A stretch of DNA of 64,000 bases from Agrypnia vestita (Eukaryota; Arthropoda; Insecta; Trichoptera; Phryganeidae): positions 62,001 to 126,000 of the forward strand of contig JADDOH010010120.1 of assembly GCA_016648135.1 (NCBI GenBank). The letters run 5' to 3'. The notes under the pieces were generated by a model. It had not been told where the DNA came from and did not search any database. It worked only from the letters and a program-made list of their open reading frames with translations. Each line of letters begins with the position of its first letter. The first letter of the stretch is position 1. The position numbers and the translations under genes are program-made. Of this stretch, positions 1-11,039 are shown one piece after another.

Positions 1-175
1 GCGACGATCAAGAAGATGTATCAAATTTTAGTTTAAAAAAATTAATAATTATAGTATAATTTAGGATTTTTCAAATTTTTAATGTTTTTTTTATACAACT
101 CAGTAAGTTGTATGAAAATACTCCGACGCATCTGGTAGACACGAAACCTGAAAATGAGAAAGGGAGTATTGTAAA
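1..175 (+). repeat. Interspersed repeat, copy a, cut by window edge
   Basis: GCGACGATCAAGAAGATGTATC through CGACGCATCTGGTAGACACG and GAGAAAGGGAGTATTG is over 85% like 14396-14563. The element extends left of the window. Confidence 0.6.
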
Positions 176-223
176 AACTTTGTTTTTATGGGTTAGTTTT
201 TTTTTTAAATTTAATTAATATAA

Positions 224-340
224 TTTATAGAAGTCTCACATGCATGATCCATTTATATGTGAAACATGCATGGAAATCTTTATAGGTTGGTCCAGGGCTT
301 ATGACCTGTATGATCCGGCTTAAGTGATCATGTCGCTCGC
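224..340 (+). repeat. Partial copy of the foldback-family arm
   Basis: TTATAGAAGTCTCACATG, GGGCTTATGACCTGTATGAT and GGCTTAAGTGATCA align with the left arm at 4024-4170. Confidence 0.6.
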
Positions 341-472
341 CTAGTGATCTGATGATCAGTGGTTCATGCCCCCTTCCAGGACACAAGCAAGTTAGTCCGA
401 TTTTCATAGCACAGTTTTTAGTTTAATTTGAAAATAGTGATAATTTTTTTATTATAATGATTTTCTTTTACG

Positions 473-633
473 CTTCCACAGGCCAAGAGGCCCAATTAGA
501 GAACCGAAACACATCACAAAACACCCAGGCTTGAGTTAATCACATAGATTAATTGTGACTTCGCCGGGAATCGAACCCGAAACCCTTGGTGTGATATGCC
601 AGTCTCATGTCCACTGAGCTACGGGAGCCGTCT
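473..633 (-). repeat. tRNA-derived SINE, family 1, copy a
   Basis: On the minus strand: GCTCCCGTAGCTCAGTGGAC (box A-like), GGGTTCGATTCCCGG (box B-like), then a unique body with CTCAAGCCTGGGTGTTTTG. The anticodon arm does not fold as a tRNA, so this is a SINE head rather than a tRNA gene. Copies b (52447-52612) and probably c (19170-19320) share the body. Confidence 0.65.
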
Positions 634-714
634 TATTATTATTATTTATTTATTAAATTCGTTATTAGTTGGTTTGTTATTTGTACTAGTAGACATAAAA
701 TGTTTGGATCAAGC

Positions 715-1332
715 AGATGAGTTTGTGTACTTGTAAAGTATGTTTGATAGAAGAGGGAAGGTTGATAAATATATCGAAAGGAGAGTGACTGCGGGAAATA
801 GGGTGAACAGTGCTTTGAATGCAATAATTTATAATAGAAATATGTTTACCGAAGCAAAACTAGCGTTACATAATGGAATTTTCTTACCAAAACTGACGCA
901 TGGATGTTTAGCCTAGAGCTAAGTAGACTAAATGCAGTGGAGACGAGATCCCTTAGACGCGTGTGTAGCACATCCATTTATGATAGAGTAAAAAATGAAG
1001 ATATTCGGAATCAATGTAAAGCTGATCTTAGCACAATTAATAGAATTAAAAAAAGGTCGCTCAGGTGGTTATGGCATATTGAACGAATAAAATGAGGAAA
1101 AAATGGTAAGAAAGATATAACGCAAGTGTTGACGGTGCCAAAGACGTGGTACGACCAGATTAACCAGACACTGTAAGATGGTCCCGTTAGAAACCACAAC
1201 AACCGTCGAGATTGCATGAGAATATGTATGAATGCGGATGAGGTGAGAGTTGCATGTCAGGACAGACGAATGTGGCGCTCTATCTTCTCTGCTTACTCCC
1301 ACGGAGAAACGGCGTGATGGTAAGTAAGTTGT
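715..1332 (+). pseudogene. RTE-type LINE, 3' end of reverse transcriptase ORF
   Basis: Broken frames carry KAKLALHNGIFLPKL (near 853), SRLNAVETRSLRRVCSTSIYDRVKNEDIRNQC (904-1030) and RSLRWLWHIER (1050-1085), the typical C-terminal end of RTE-clade reverse transcriptase ORFs. Homology continues to AACGGCGTGATGGTAAGTAAG near 1309-1329. The same 3' terminus occurs at 44012 (plus) and at 20420-20450 (minus). Several stops are present. Confidence 0.72.
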
Positions 1333-1600
1333 TATTTCCTTTGGTGCTTTAGGTATTGGCCAATTGTTTCGGAATCATCTACCTTCACTTATGGGGTTTA
1401 CAACCAATCACCATATGCTGATTCGTGTAAGATTGAGCCAAGTTAAGATACTCGTATGATTGGTCAAAAATGCAAGAATTTTCATACTTACATTACAATT
1501 CACACTCCCATTATATTATTCTAATTTAATACTCATTTCACAATTTTTCTTACAAAATTACTACTATTCAAAGGTGTAACGAGAGCGTAGTTGACTACAT

Positions 1601-2372
1601 TGTCACGGGCGACGAAATGGCTGGTTCACCTCGGCCGTCGCCTGGGCAGCCGGTCGTCTTTCTGCTCCCGGTGTTGCCGGTACGTGACACAATATTATTG
1701 TTCGTCTTTTAAATATATTTTATATTTTATTTATTCACCCCGGAGACAATAACGTCATTTGTGTGATATAATGAATAAAAAAATGTTGACCTAATTTAAT
1801 TCCTACTGCGGTGGCCAAAGACGCATGCAGATACACGTGTAAGGAGGTACCGCATACGCCGACACCCAAGCACGACAGGCTGTCGCCCCCGGTTCAAATG
1901 TCGGGTCAAGAACGCTGAAGACGGCAAACGGACAGCAATGTAAGCCGGACCAATGAGCGAGTACAAAGGCAAAAGTATTAGGGGACACGAAAAGCGGCGG
2001 ACGTCACCTCTACCTCGAAGACAAAATATTACACGCGCCGCCGAATGAATGAAGTCAAAACATCTCTGGCTTTCTTTGTTAGGAACAGGTATATAAGCCC
2101 TCGCCAGCAGAACAGGACATCTCACTCCTCCGAGGCTATCGGGCACGGCGGAAGCCCTCTTCGTTCTACATCTCACTTTCCGGTGACTCGCTCGTATAGC
2201 GGAAGCTGTCGCCGATCGCATCTTTTTTCGTCACGGCAATAATTGTATTCTTCGAACACCATTGTATTTCTGTAAATTGTACTTGCAATCAATTAATTGT
2301 ATTCAAACACCGCGAGTTTCAAATCATCAGCAACAGCAGAGATCTTCGACTCTACGAACGGAGTGGTGACCC
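1601..2372 (+). repeat. LTR-like region with tRNA-Trp-type primer site
   Basis: A GC-richer block than its surroundings starts TGTCACGGGC, carries a TATA-like TATATAAG at about 2090, and is followed at 2364 by TGGTGACCC, the first nine bases of a primer-binding site for tRNA-Trp as used by CsRn1-type Ty3/gypsy elements. No gag or pol frame follows, and a second LTR is not seen, so it would be a solo or truncated copy. The exact 3' boundary is uncertain. Confidence 0.45.
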
Positions 2373-3194
2373 TTGAGTTAATTCATTCAAACCGGAGGAC
2401 TCACTCACCTCCAAACTACTTTTTGTAAATTTAAAAATTTTATATTATATGGATATTTTTTTAAATGTCAAAGAGAGCTAACAACCTACGCGAATATTTC
2501 AAAGACGGCTTTATCTCTATCTAAGCAGATCTAGTGTATCATGCGAAATAAAGGATTCAAAGGTACCGCAGAATTCTCCCACGCCTCGATAATAACGGGA
2601 TAAAAAATGAAGGAATTGTCGGAAAAATTGTTTTGAATGCTCAAACCTATTCAGAATCTCTTTATCGTCAAAATCCTTTAACCTCCTTTAAGCCAAGAAT
2701 GTTTTAACAAAGAATAAAATATTTTTAAAAGAAATATGTTTCATGGATCGTTATAGCATTAACTTTATAGTTGGACAAAATTATAGTATTAATTTTAAAA
2801 AAAACCTGATAAGCTTTATGTTAAAATGGCTTAGATTATTTTCAATATTGGTCGCTTTCGATACTTGTGTATCTTTGTTAGGACAGAGACAAAATAACTT
2901 TTCCATCAATTAAAGTGATCAATAAAGGGAGCTACCGCATACCTAGCCGTAAGGCAGCAACCATTTCGGCCAATCAGATTCAAGGTACGGTCGACGATGC
3001 GCCTGTGTTGCCTCATGCTTGTCGAAATAACCACATTCGGTCAACGATCGATATAGTATCTACAAGTAATATCCCTGTGACGCATTTAACCTGTAAAGAT
3101 TATTTAGATAAACCGCAACAGTAAGTATTACTTACTTATAAGTTGACCTGCTCTATCTTAGAAACTTTGCTGAACACAATTTGTTAAAGATATA

Positions 3195-3635
3195 GTTTTA
3201 CTGGAAAATGTTTAGAGACGAGCCACAAAATTGCCCTTGGGTCTTAAAAACCTGGAATATGCGGAAAGGCTGAGAGTATTGAAACTGCCCACTCTTCAGG
3301 AGCGACGAGCAAGAGGTGACCTCATCGAGACATTCAAGATTCTATCGGGCTACTACAATATTCCTAATATGTTTGCATTTAACACTAATGTGGGCCTTCG
3401 AGGACATCGCCTGAAGTTGAACAAGTCTCGGTTCTCGTGTAACCCAAGAAAGCATGCATTAAGCAATAGAGTGGTCAATATGTGGAACAGTTTGCCTGAG
3501 GGCGCTGTGTCTGCAGCCAGTGTCAACCAATTTAAGAATAGGCTGGATATTCAAATGAGAGACAGTGATATGGGCCTATCAGCTTAAGCTGCCTGCCCAT
3601 TATCAATAATAATAATAATAATAATAATAATATTA
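3195..3635 (+). pseudogene. CR1/L2-like LINE, 3' end of reverse transcriptase ORF
   Basis: Encodes RATKLPLGLKNLEYAERLRVLKLPTL, RRARGDLIETFKIL, LRGHRLKLNKSRF, LSNRVVNMWNSLPEG, SVNQFKNRLD, the standard C-terminus of CR1/L2/Jockey-type reverse transcriptase ORFs, with a stop at 3585-3587. It ends in an (AAT)n microsatellite (3603-3632), usual for CR1/L2 3' ends. It is 5'-truncated. A near-identical copy lies at 46500-46860 on the other strand. Confidence 0.78.
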
Positions 3636-4023
3636 ACATTCATTAATTCTTTTATATACGCGACCACGCACACTGAACATGGATGAATTCTCCCGTTCGG
3701 GTGGGAATTCTTCTCCCTCCCTGAACTGAGTATTGTCATTTTGGAAATTAAATTGACTTATTTATTCTCAGAAAAAGTATTTTCCAGTACAAAGAAAGCT
3801 CACATTCTCAAAAAATTCACTTGGTTGATTTTTCCAGAATATCGAACCTTTGGTCGGCAGTGAATGGACACCCACCGCATACCCAGGACCATTCACAGAA
3901 ACATGTCAAAATAAGTGTGCGGAATATTCTAGTGACTTTTTGGTGAATAAATCATTTTTCTTCCTCAGAAGCCTCCGTGATAATATCTAAGAATTTCGTG
4001 TGAACTCCAAATTTTAATGTATA

Positions 4024-4453
4024 TTATAGATGTCTCACAGAGACGAAACTGTAGTTTTCATGGGAAAGTAGGTATAGAAGTGTTTTTGAGTGTACATAGG
4101 ACTTATGACCTATCGTATGGTTGGCTTAAGTGATCACTTTACACAATGTAACATTCGCTATTTCCATCATCTGTGGGGATTTAGGGGAATGAAAATTACT
4201 TTGTACAGGCCGCATGGAAAGGTTGTTACAATGCATATGTAAAGTGTGGCATGTAATTCAAATGTATACAACTTCCAAAAATTAGTAGGCATGGTATATT
4301 CTATCATGGGTGGAAATGGCGAATGTTACATTGTGTAAAGTGATCACTTAAGCCAACCATACGATAGGTCATAAGTCCTATGTACACCCAAAAAGACTTC
4401 TATACCTACTTTCCCATAAAAACTACAGTTTCGTCTCTGTGAGACATCTATAA
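4024..4453. repeat. Foldback element with two arms of about 145 bp
   Basis: The left arm (4024-4170) starts TTATAGATGTCTCACAGAGA and the right arm (4312-4453) is its reverse complement with only a few mismatches. The loop of about 140 bp is unrelated. Arms include CCTATCGTATGGTTGGC and TTAAGTGATCACTTTACAC. At least six partial relatives are in the window: 224-340, 19424-19595, 44105-44325, 47693-47790, 48985-49060 and 59378-59520. Confidence 0.75.
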
Positions 4454-4899
4454 TACACATTAATTGATTAATAATGTCTCTGTGTTAAAATCCAGTACTG
4501 TTCTGAAAGATTTGAACAAACTCAAAATATTCCAAATTTTAATTTGAAAACACCACTCGTTGGAAGGAATCTTCCATCCGTTAATATGAATGATAGAAGG
4601 TGTGGCAAATTGCAAAGATATTAAAAATATAAAATTCAGCATTATTATATAATATTTACGAGAAGTAGTTACCTTGTAAAATACGAATGACATTTAATAT
4701 TCCACGTAGCCGGGAGATGAGAAATAAATGGCAGAAAATATTTTCTAGATAGCGAGTATTGCGAATGGGGCATGCATTTTCGATAAGCTGGCATATTTAC
4801 CGGTAATAAGGTAATCAGGTCATATTTACCGGTAGATGTGACCTGATTCTGTTCCCGCTTAATATTTCTGAAAACAGATATTTTTTTAAATTTAGAAAT

Positions 4900-6400
4900 C
4901 ATATTTACTATATATTAAGAATTTTAAAACTTATGTATTTACTTTTTAATGTAACTATTTAAATATATTTCTCAACTAATAAAAAACGCACTATTAAGCA
5001 GATGCAGTGAGAAGATAGATCGTAAAAAATGGACATATTTATGTAGAAAGCAACCATCCCAAAAACATGGAATTGTACAGATGTTTTTTTATGTTTTCTA
5101 ATGTAATCATAACAAAAAAGTTTCTTTTTTTCGTTTTTCTATAAATTATAAAAAAAGTTTTATTTGCGAAGATACGACGCGTTTTACAGGTTGGATTCTT
5201 CATACAAAATGTCTAAATGTACGAAAAACAGTACTTATTTTTCTATGTTCTATGAATTTGATGAAGCGCGAAGTAAAAAGTATTAGTCTTAGTAAAAAAT
5301 GTTCAACCCACTTAGATGTTTTCTACAAAATAATTATTGTGTTGTTACCATACCGTATGGATGTTTTTAACCAATATTTTTTTGCCAAGGATTTGTAAAT
5401 TTAAAGCTGCAGAAAACAGTCAAACCACCTTTTTTCAGTTTGAGAGTTAATTTTACTGTGATTTATTTGATTTGGTTAAGAAAACTATTTAGTTTACAAT
5501 GTACTATATCACTTAGAAAGGTTGGATGTTCTCAGCATATTAAGATATTGTATTGAGCTGTTCAAACCCTTACACAACTTACTTTTAGCATATTGTGGGT
5601 CGGGTACTTTCTGCATATTTACGTCCAAATTCTAGAGAAATATTTGCAATTAGCACTTAATTATTTAAAATGTTCTGCAAAAAAAACTGTATTCTTCGCT
5701 GTCTTGGTAAATGTTGCCTGATTAGTTCGTATGCTTAGTCCAGATCTTAAATCAGAAAAAAATCAGGCAACATTTTATGGAAAAACGAGTTAAAATAGAA
5801 GAAACGATCCATTTGAAAATCCTATATTTATTTTTTTGTGAAATATATTTATTAGAAACACGTGTTACTTTTTTTAAGCTTTGTGCGTAAGAACCATGTA
5901 TACGCTTGTTCAATGCGAGCGTTTATGTACTGCCTAGAAAAGCAATAAATTCTTTAAGTATAATTAATTTAATTAAATCACTCAACTTCTTAATTTTTCA
6001 ATGAAGTTTACACCAAAAAAAAATTTTTCCAAAAGCTCAAAAAACACAATATTTTTTTATGAAGCATCCAATTTTTGCAAAAACTTTGCCTGATAGAGCT
6101 TTTCTCAATTCGTATTCATCGCACCTCAAAACATTATGGAACAAAATTTTTGTTAAAAGAAGGATTTTCATGAGAAACAGTGTAATCTTACAAATATTTT
6201 ATATTAGATCCATCGTCTGATACTTTTTATGTTTTAAAGGGCTCATTTTAGTCCTTTCCTGAAAGCGAATTATTAAACTAACTTGTTTACAATAAAAAAC
6301 TGCTGTAAGTCTTATTTTTCATTTTAAGATGTAATTTTTATTTTTCATTTTAAGATTAAAATGTGTTGTATTATTTTTTAATGCCATAATAATCGCCTTT
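4900..6400. other. AT-rich intergenic DNA, nothing recognised
   Basis: No frame over 60 codons, and no repeat I can pair within the window. Confidence 0.5.
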
Positions 6401-6407
6401 GATGTAT

Positions 6408-6825
6408 CTATAATTACACAAAAATAATCGGCGTTTGGCATTCGCATTCATTAATATATTCGTTTATTCGTACGTGCATTTTCACGAAATTTGCATCTCT
6501 GGCATTTACGTCACGACTCCCTCTTTTCCTTTCCTCACCTACACATTATTTAAAAAAGTAAACAGTTGTTATGCCACCATAGCTTGCTGCTTGTCAAAAT
6601 CCACCTTTTTTAATGTTTCTATAATCACACAAAAATAATCGGCGTTCGGCATTCGCATTCATTAATATATTCTTTTATTCGTAGGTGCGTTTTATTTTCA
6701 CGAAATTTGCATCTCTGGCATTTACGTCACGACTCCCTCTTTTCCTTTCCTCACCTACACATTATTTAAAAAAGTAAACAGTTGTTTTGCCGCCATAGCT
6801 TGCTGCTTGTCGAAATCCACCTTTT
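6408..6825 (+). repeat. Two-copy tandem duplication, about 211 bp
   Basis: ATAATCGGCGTTTGGCATTCG at 6424 and ATAATCGGCGTTCGGCATTCG at 6635 open two copies that stay more than 90% alike through CTCTGGCATTTACGTCACG, CTTTCCTCACCTACACATT and CCATAGCTTGCTGCTTGTC. Short frames in it are not convincing genes. Confidence 0.85.
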
Positions 6826-6829
6826 CGGG

Positions 6830-7820
6830 ATTCACCGAAATTGCAGCTATCGCAAAAGTGTTCCAAGTGATCATCGTATTGAAAAGTGTTGTTTGTGTCG
6901 AATTCGTGTATCCGGCGGAGGATGTCTCGGATTTTAAATATTTTCAGTATTAGTGAGACGAGAATCTCGTCTCGTTCCCTTTCATCCCTTAAATTTACGG
7001 TCCTTCGTTCCTCCACCTCCTTTCTGGACTTTCCGATTTCCTGTCATATCGATCACGGCGATTTGCGTCGGAAATAATCTTTATACCAGTATTAACTTGG
7101 TATTTTACCGATTAATCGGTAATTTTGCATTCCCTATACGCGAAAGTAAAAAACAACAAAATTTATAAGTTGTATTAGTATTTCGCACGTACATATACTT
7201 GATGTACGTATTTTATGTTGTATTTTCGAGTGTTTTATTAATCAAAACATATTTAAAGTTACTGCCATATAAACATGCATTCCCGTGTCGTAAATGAAGA
7301 ATAATTCAATTATGTTTCAAATCTTACCTTTATAAATAACTTATATTATTTTTTATTTTGTTTCAGGTACGTGTCAATCAGCGGTGTAGAAAAAAATCAA
7401 CTTTAAAAACAGTAAGTTTTTTGAAGTTAACAAATTTGTTTATTTTTTCTTACTATTGTATCCCACGAGGAGTGTGGATTTAAGAAATGAGCGATTAATA
7501 TTAATCACCGACAGTAAAACATTATTCGTATATGCCACTGTCCGAAACGTATTCCTAACTGTCAAACCTCAGAGAATACTAAAGTGTCTCGAACACAAAT
7601 GATTGGCCGACGTACACGTAGGCGGTAAATTTCTGTTAAATCCATATAATTCAATTCGTATCTAATATCTCCAAGTACAAATCATATTAAGACTTGAAGT
7701 GACAGTTTATAATTGAGAAATTTAATCCAATCTTCAATAATAAGCTTCACATGTTATACGTTACGATTCAATAATTTAATTGTTACTCGTTATACAAACA
7801 GATTCAATGACGCCGTACAT
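6830..7820. other. Intergenic DNA with a possible small noncoding exon
   Basis: GC is raised at 6800-7070. At 7368-7410 a pyrimidine tract plus CAG, 43 bp, then GTAAGT resembles an internal exon, but without a coding frame. No gene is supported. Confidence 0.3.
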
Positions 7821-7825
7821 ACATA

Positions 7826-9109
7826 TTAGGTCCTTACATATGAAATTCACGTTTTGCCGTACTGGCAAATTTGATCTCAAATATCTTCTCTTTGGTTAGG
7901 AATTCCAAATCCAAATTTATACAGCTATTTACTCATGTATTTGTGTTTTGAAAATTATAATTCATTTGTTTTTTCCTCAATTGTTTTTTTCTTTGCGTCA
8001 CTCAGTTTACAAAATGAAAAACTTGAAATATCGCGTTATTTACGAGTACGAGTTCCACCGTGGCACCAGTGCTGCAGAAACGGCTCGAAGGATTAATGAT
8101 GTGTATGGCGACGGTGCCGCAAAAGAAAACACAGTGCGTTTTTGGTTCCAACGTTTTCGTTCTGGAAATTTCGACCTGCAGAACAAGCCCCGTGGACGGC
8201 CGGAGACCAAAGTTGATAATGAAGAATTGAAGGCTATTGTGGAAGCGGATCCATCGCAAACCACATCCGAGTTAGCTGCAGGCTGCGGTGTTAGTGATAA
8301 AACTGTTTTAATCCATTTGAAGCAAATTGGTAAGGTGAAAAAGCTTGAAAGGTGGGTACCTCACGAATTGAGTGAAGCAAATCAACAAACGCGCGTTGAC
8401 TGCTGCGTTGCATTACTCAACCGGCACAATAATGAAGGGATTTTAAATCGAATCATTACCTGTGATGAAAAGTGGATCCTGTACGATAATCGGAAGCGCT
8501 CATCGCAAGGGCTGAACCCTGCCGAACCAGCCAAACCATGCCCCAAGCGAAAATTGACTCCAAAAAAGTTACTTGTGAGCGTTTGGTGGACTAGTGCTGG
8601 TGTCGTTCACTACAGCTTTCCTAAATCTGGCCAGACGATTACGGCAGATGTCTATTGTCAGCAACTGCAAACCATGATGGAAAAGCTAGCTGCTAAACAA
8701 CCGAGGCTGGTTAATCGCTCTAGGCCACTGCTGCTTCATGATAACGCTAGACCACATACTGCACAACAGACGGTTACCAAATTAGAGGAGGTTCAATTGG
8801 AATGTCCAAGACATCCACCGTACTCTCCGGACCTTGCCCCAATAGATTTCCATTTTTTTCGAAATTTGGATAACTTCTTGCAAAGGAAAAAATTCAACTC
8901 CGATGGGGCAGTCCAAACCGCCTTCAAAGATTTTATCGATTCCCGTCCGAATGGTTTTTTAAGTAAAGGGATCGATGAACTACCTATGAGATGGCAAAAG
9001 TGCATAGATAGCAATGGTACATACTTTGATTAAATAAATAAATTATAATAAAAAAATCGGCTTTATGTTCCTCCCATACTAAACGCCAATTTCATATGTA
9101 AGGACCTAA
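7826..9109 (+). mobile_element. Mariner element, cecropia type, apparently complete
   Basis: A 1284-bp element begins TTAGGTCCTTACATATGAAA and ends with its reverse complement. The inverted repeats match over about 22 bp and then weakly to about 30. It is flanked by TA on both sides (7824-7825 and 9110-9111), the mariner target-site duplication. The terminal sequence and length are those of Lepidoptera-type cecropia mariners. One uninterrupted transposase frame lies inside. Confidence 0.93.
8014..9033 (+). CDS. Mariner transposase (DD34D), open reading frame intact
   Basis: A 339-residue frame from the ATG at 8014; an in-frame ATG at 7948 would add 22 hydrophobic residues not typical of mariner, so I chose 8014. 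The N-terminal half has the helix-turn-helix DNA-binding region (to about residue 105) with a GRP motif near 61. WVPHEL is at 114-119. The catalytic triad is D151 (TCDEKW), D243 (HDNARPH) and D278 (YSPDLAPID), with 34 residues between the last two, as in true mariners. It cuts and pastes the element through the flanking inverted repeats. No stop or frameshift is present, so it is a young copy or a conserved one. Such copies are often mislabelled as SETMAR in annotations. Confidence 0.93.
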   Translation: MKNLKYRVIYEYEFHRGTSAAETARRINDVYGDGAAKENTVRFWFQRFRSGNFDLQNKPRGRPETKVDNEELKAIVEADPSQTTSELAAGCGVSDKTVLIHLKQIGKVKKLERWVPHELSEANQQTRVDCCVALLNRHNNEGILNRIITCDEKWILYDNRKRSSQGLNPAEPAKPCPKRKLTPKKLLVSVWWTSAGVVHYSFPKSGQTITADVYCQQLQTMMEKLAAKQPRLVNRSRPLLLHDNARPHTAQQTVTKLEEVQLECPRHPPYSPDLAPIDFHFFRNLDNFLQRKKFNSDGAVQTAFKDFIDSRPNGFLSKGIDELPMRWQKCIDSNGTYFD

Positions 9110-9119
9110 TATAATCTAA

Positions 9120-10080
9120 TTCGTCATTTAAATGTCTGAAATCTTCATCAAATTAAGAAATAAATATTTATAAGCTGGGCTGAACAGTGTGTTAATATTT
9201 GAACAGCTCCAGAATTATCATACACAGCCCGTTAACGAGGGAAGTTTTCAAATATTCAGGGCGAAAAATTTAACCCTTAACGATGGAAAGAATTTTTTTA
9301 AATTGAAAAACGATGAAATGATTTCGGATTGGAAAGAATTTCATTTAAATCTGATGTATGCATATTCATCAGTATTCTTACTTTTTCTTTGGCGGTCCCT
9401 CGTAGGGTGGATGACGTCTGCCATGTTTTAATTATACATACGAGCGTGGATGAGTAGTCCTGCACACCGCACACCCTTCCACAAGTTGTGGGGTTCTGAG
9501 AAATGGGTTTTTCTTCTTTTTTCTCTATCTTCTTGTCTCGGAAATTGCATCGGCCCTATGCCGTTTGCTTGTTTCTCCGCCGCAGTGTACATTGTGCCCA
9601 GTCATGGACTCATATTCTTACTGTATTTAAACTCAACTCAATAATACCTGTGCGATGAAAATATAACTAACTTGCGGGTTGCCTGGATTGAGGCGAACGA
9701 ATTAACCCTGACGACTACTAGATCACTAAGTGTTAAGCAAGCAATGTGATAAGCAAGTGACCATACACTAGACAAACGAGTACGTCTGCAGGCGAAGTGT
9801 CCAAAAAATTGCACAGAACGTGGACAATCTACGCCGAATCCTTAGTTGTTTCAAGATTGAGGCGCTAGGTGGCATTTCTGTCCAAGGCTTTCAAGCATTC
9901 GCCTCTAACCCACTTTTCAATGTATTAATTAATAAATATCAATTTTTGAAGCTTTAACTCGTGGTGCAATTCTATTATAATGATCAAAAAGTACGTGTGC
10001 GATCTGGGGACCCTCGTCAGGACCGAAGTTCCTTACGCCTTTTCTTCAATTCCGGATGTAATTTGATATGAAGATCCAGA
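9120..10080. other. Intergenic DNA, nothing certain
   Basis: Short frames of 64-80 codons (9189-9644) have no recognised motif. Near 9925-10030, AATAAATATC followed by CTGGGGACCCTCGTCAGGACC could be an LTR end, but support is thin. Confidence 0.35.
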
Positions 10081-10109
10081 TTGCTTATATTCGTATATTT
10101 TTGATATGT

Positions 10110-10455
10110 AAAGAAAAAGCGTTATGCCCCCTCCATGCGTCGAGATTCGAGTAGACGAGCATCCCATAAAGAATAAGCGTTATGCCCCCTCCATGCGTCG
10201 AGATTCGAGTAGACGAGCATCTCATAAGGAAAAAGCGTTATGCCCCCTACGTGCGTCGAGATTCGAGTAGACGAGCATCCCATAAAGAAAAAGCGTTTTG
10301 CCCCCTACATGCGTTGAGATTCGAGTAGACGAGCATCTCATAAAGAAAAAGCGTTATGCCCCCTCCATGCGTCGAGATTCGAGTAGACGAGCATCCCATA
10401 AAGAAAAAGCGTTATGCCCCCTCCATGCGTCGAGATTCGAGTAGACGAGCATCTT
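10110..10455 (+). repeat. 58-bp minisatellite, six copies
   Basis: Six head-to-tail units of 58 bp, each with AAAGCGTTATGCCCCCT, GCGTCGAGATTCGAGTAGAC and GAGCATC-CAT. Units differ by only a few bases (CCATGCG/CGTGCG/CATGCG; CCCAT/CTCAT), so the array is young. The alternation of CCCAT and CTCAT suggests a partly higher-order pattern. Confidence 0.92.
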
Positions 10456-10675
10456 AGCTATAACGTCAAACACTGAACGCGTGGAAATTTTGTTAAAACT
10501 TATCTGTTATTTATTTTTGTTTTGAATCACACGTGAGTTACATTGTCTTATAATTGCAATTTTGCAAAGAAGATTCGGAAAATAGAAACTGCAAAAAGTA
10601 TGTGTAGTAAAAAATTATAAAAGAGGTTTTAAATAGACTTGACCAGGCGAGGAAAAAAGTAAAAAATTGTTTTAA

Positions 10676-11035
10676 TTTTTTATTCAAGAACACATTCTTA
10701 TTGTTAAGTTGCATTTTCTTTCAGAACAATGTTCTGTGAAATTTAAAACCAAATGAATTAATCAATTAGAAAGACATACATAAAAATCAAATCCACGAAA
10801 AAATATTTGGTTGCTACTCGGATTCGAACCACGGATCTCTTCCTATCCGGGGCAGGTGCGTAAATTCACGGAAATGTACAAGGCCGCTATAGCGTAATTG
10901 GATAACGCACCTTCCCCGGATAGGAGATCCATGGTTCGAACCCCGGTAGCAGCCAAATATTTTTTCTTGGATTTGATTTTTCTGCATGTCTTTCTAATTG
11001 AATAATTAATTTGGTTTTGTTTTAATTTAATCAAA
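10676..11035. repeat. tRNA-derived SINE, family 2, in head-to-head foldback form
   Basis: Two tRNA-like heads face each other: minus-strand head at about 10808-10858 (box B GGTTCGAATCC) and plus-strand head at 10882-10954 (GGATAACGC, GGTTCGAACCCC). Flanking tails are also inverted: ATCAATTAGAAAGACATACA on the left against TGTCTTTCTAATTGAATAAT on the right. Arms are about 120 bp with a roughly 45-bp centre. A single-head relative lies at 33065-33345. Confidence 0.68.
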
Positions 11036-11039
11036 AATT

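Noticed and set aside
1796..2221. 141-codon minus-strand frame
   Set aside because: It runs antisense through an LTR-like GC-rich block and has no recognisable domain.
9928..10030. LTR end with AATAAA
   Set aside because: Only a single weak signal; no paired LTR, primer site or coding part nearby.
10110..10455. CRISPR-like array
   Set aside because: Units are contiguous 58-bp repeats with no unique spacers; a eukaryotic minisatellite.
10882..10954. Possible functional tRNA gene with acceptor-type GGCCGCT/AGCAGCC ends
   Set aside because: The anticodon arm fails to fold, a mirrored copy lies alongside, and flanking SINE tails are present.
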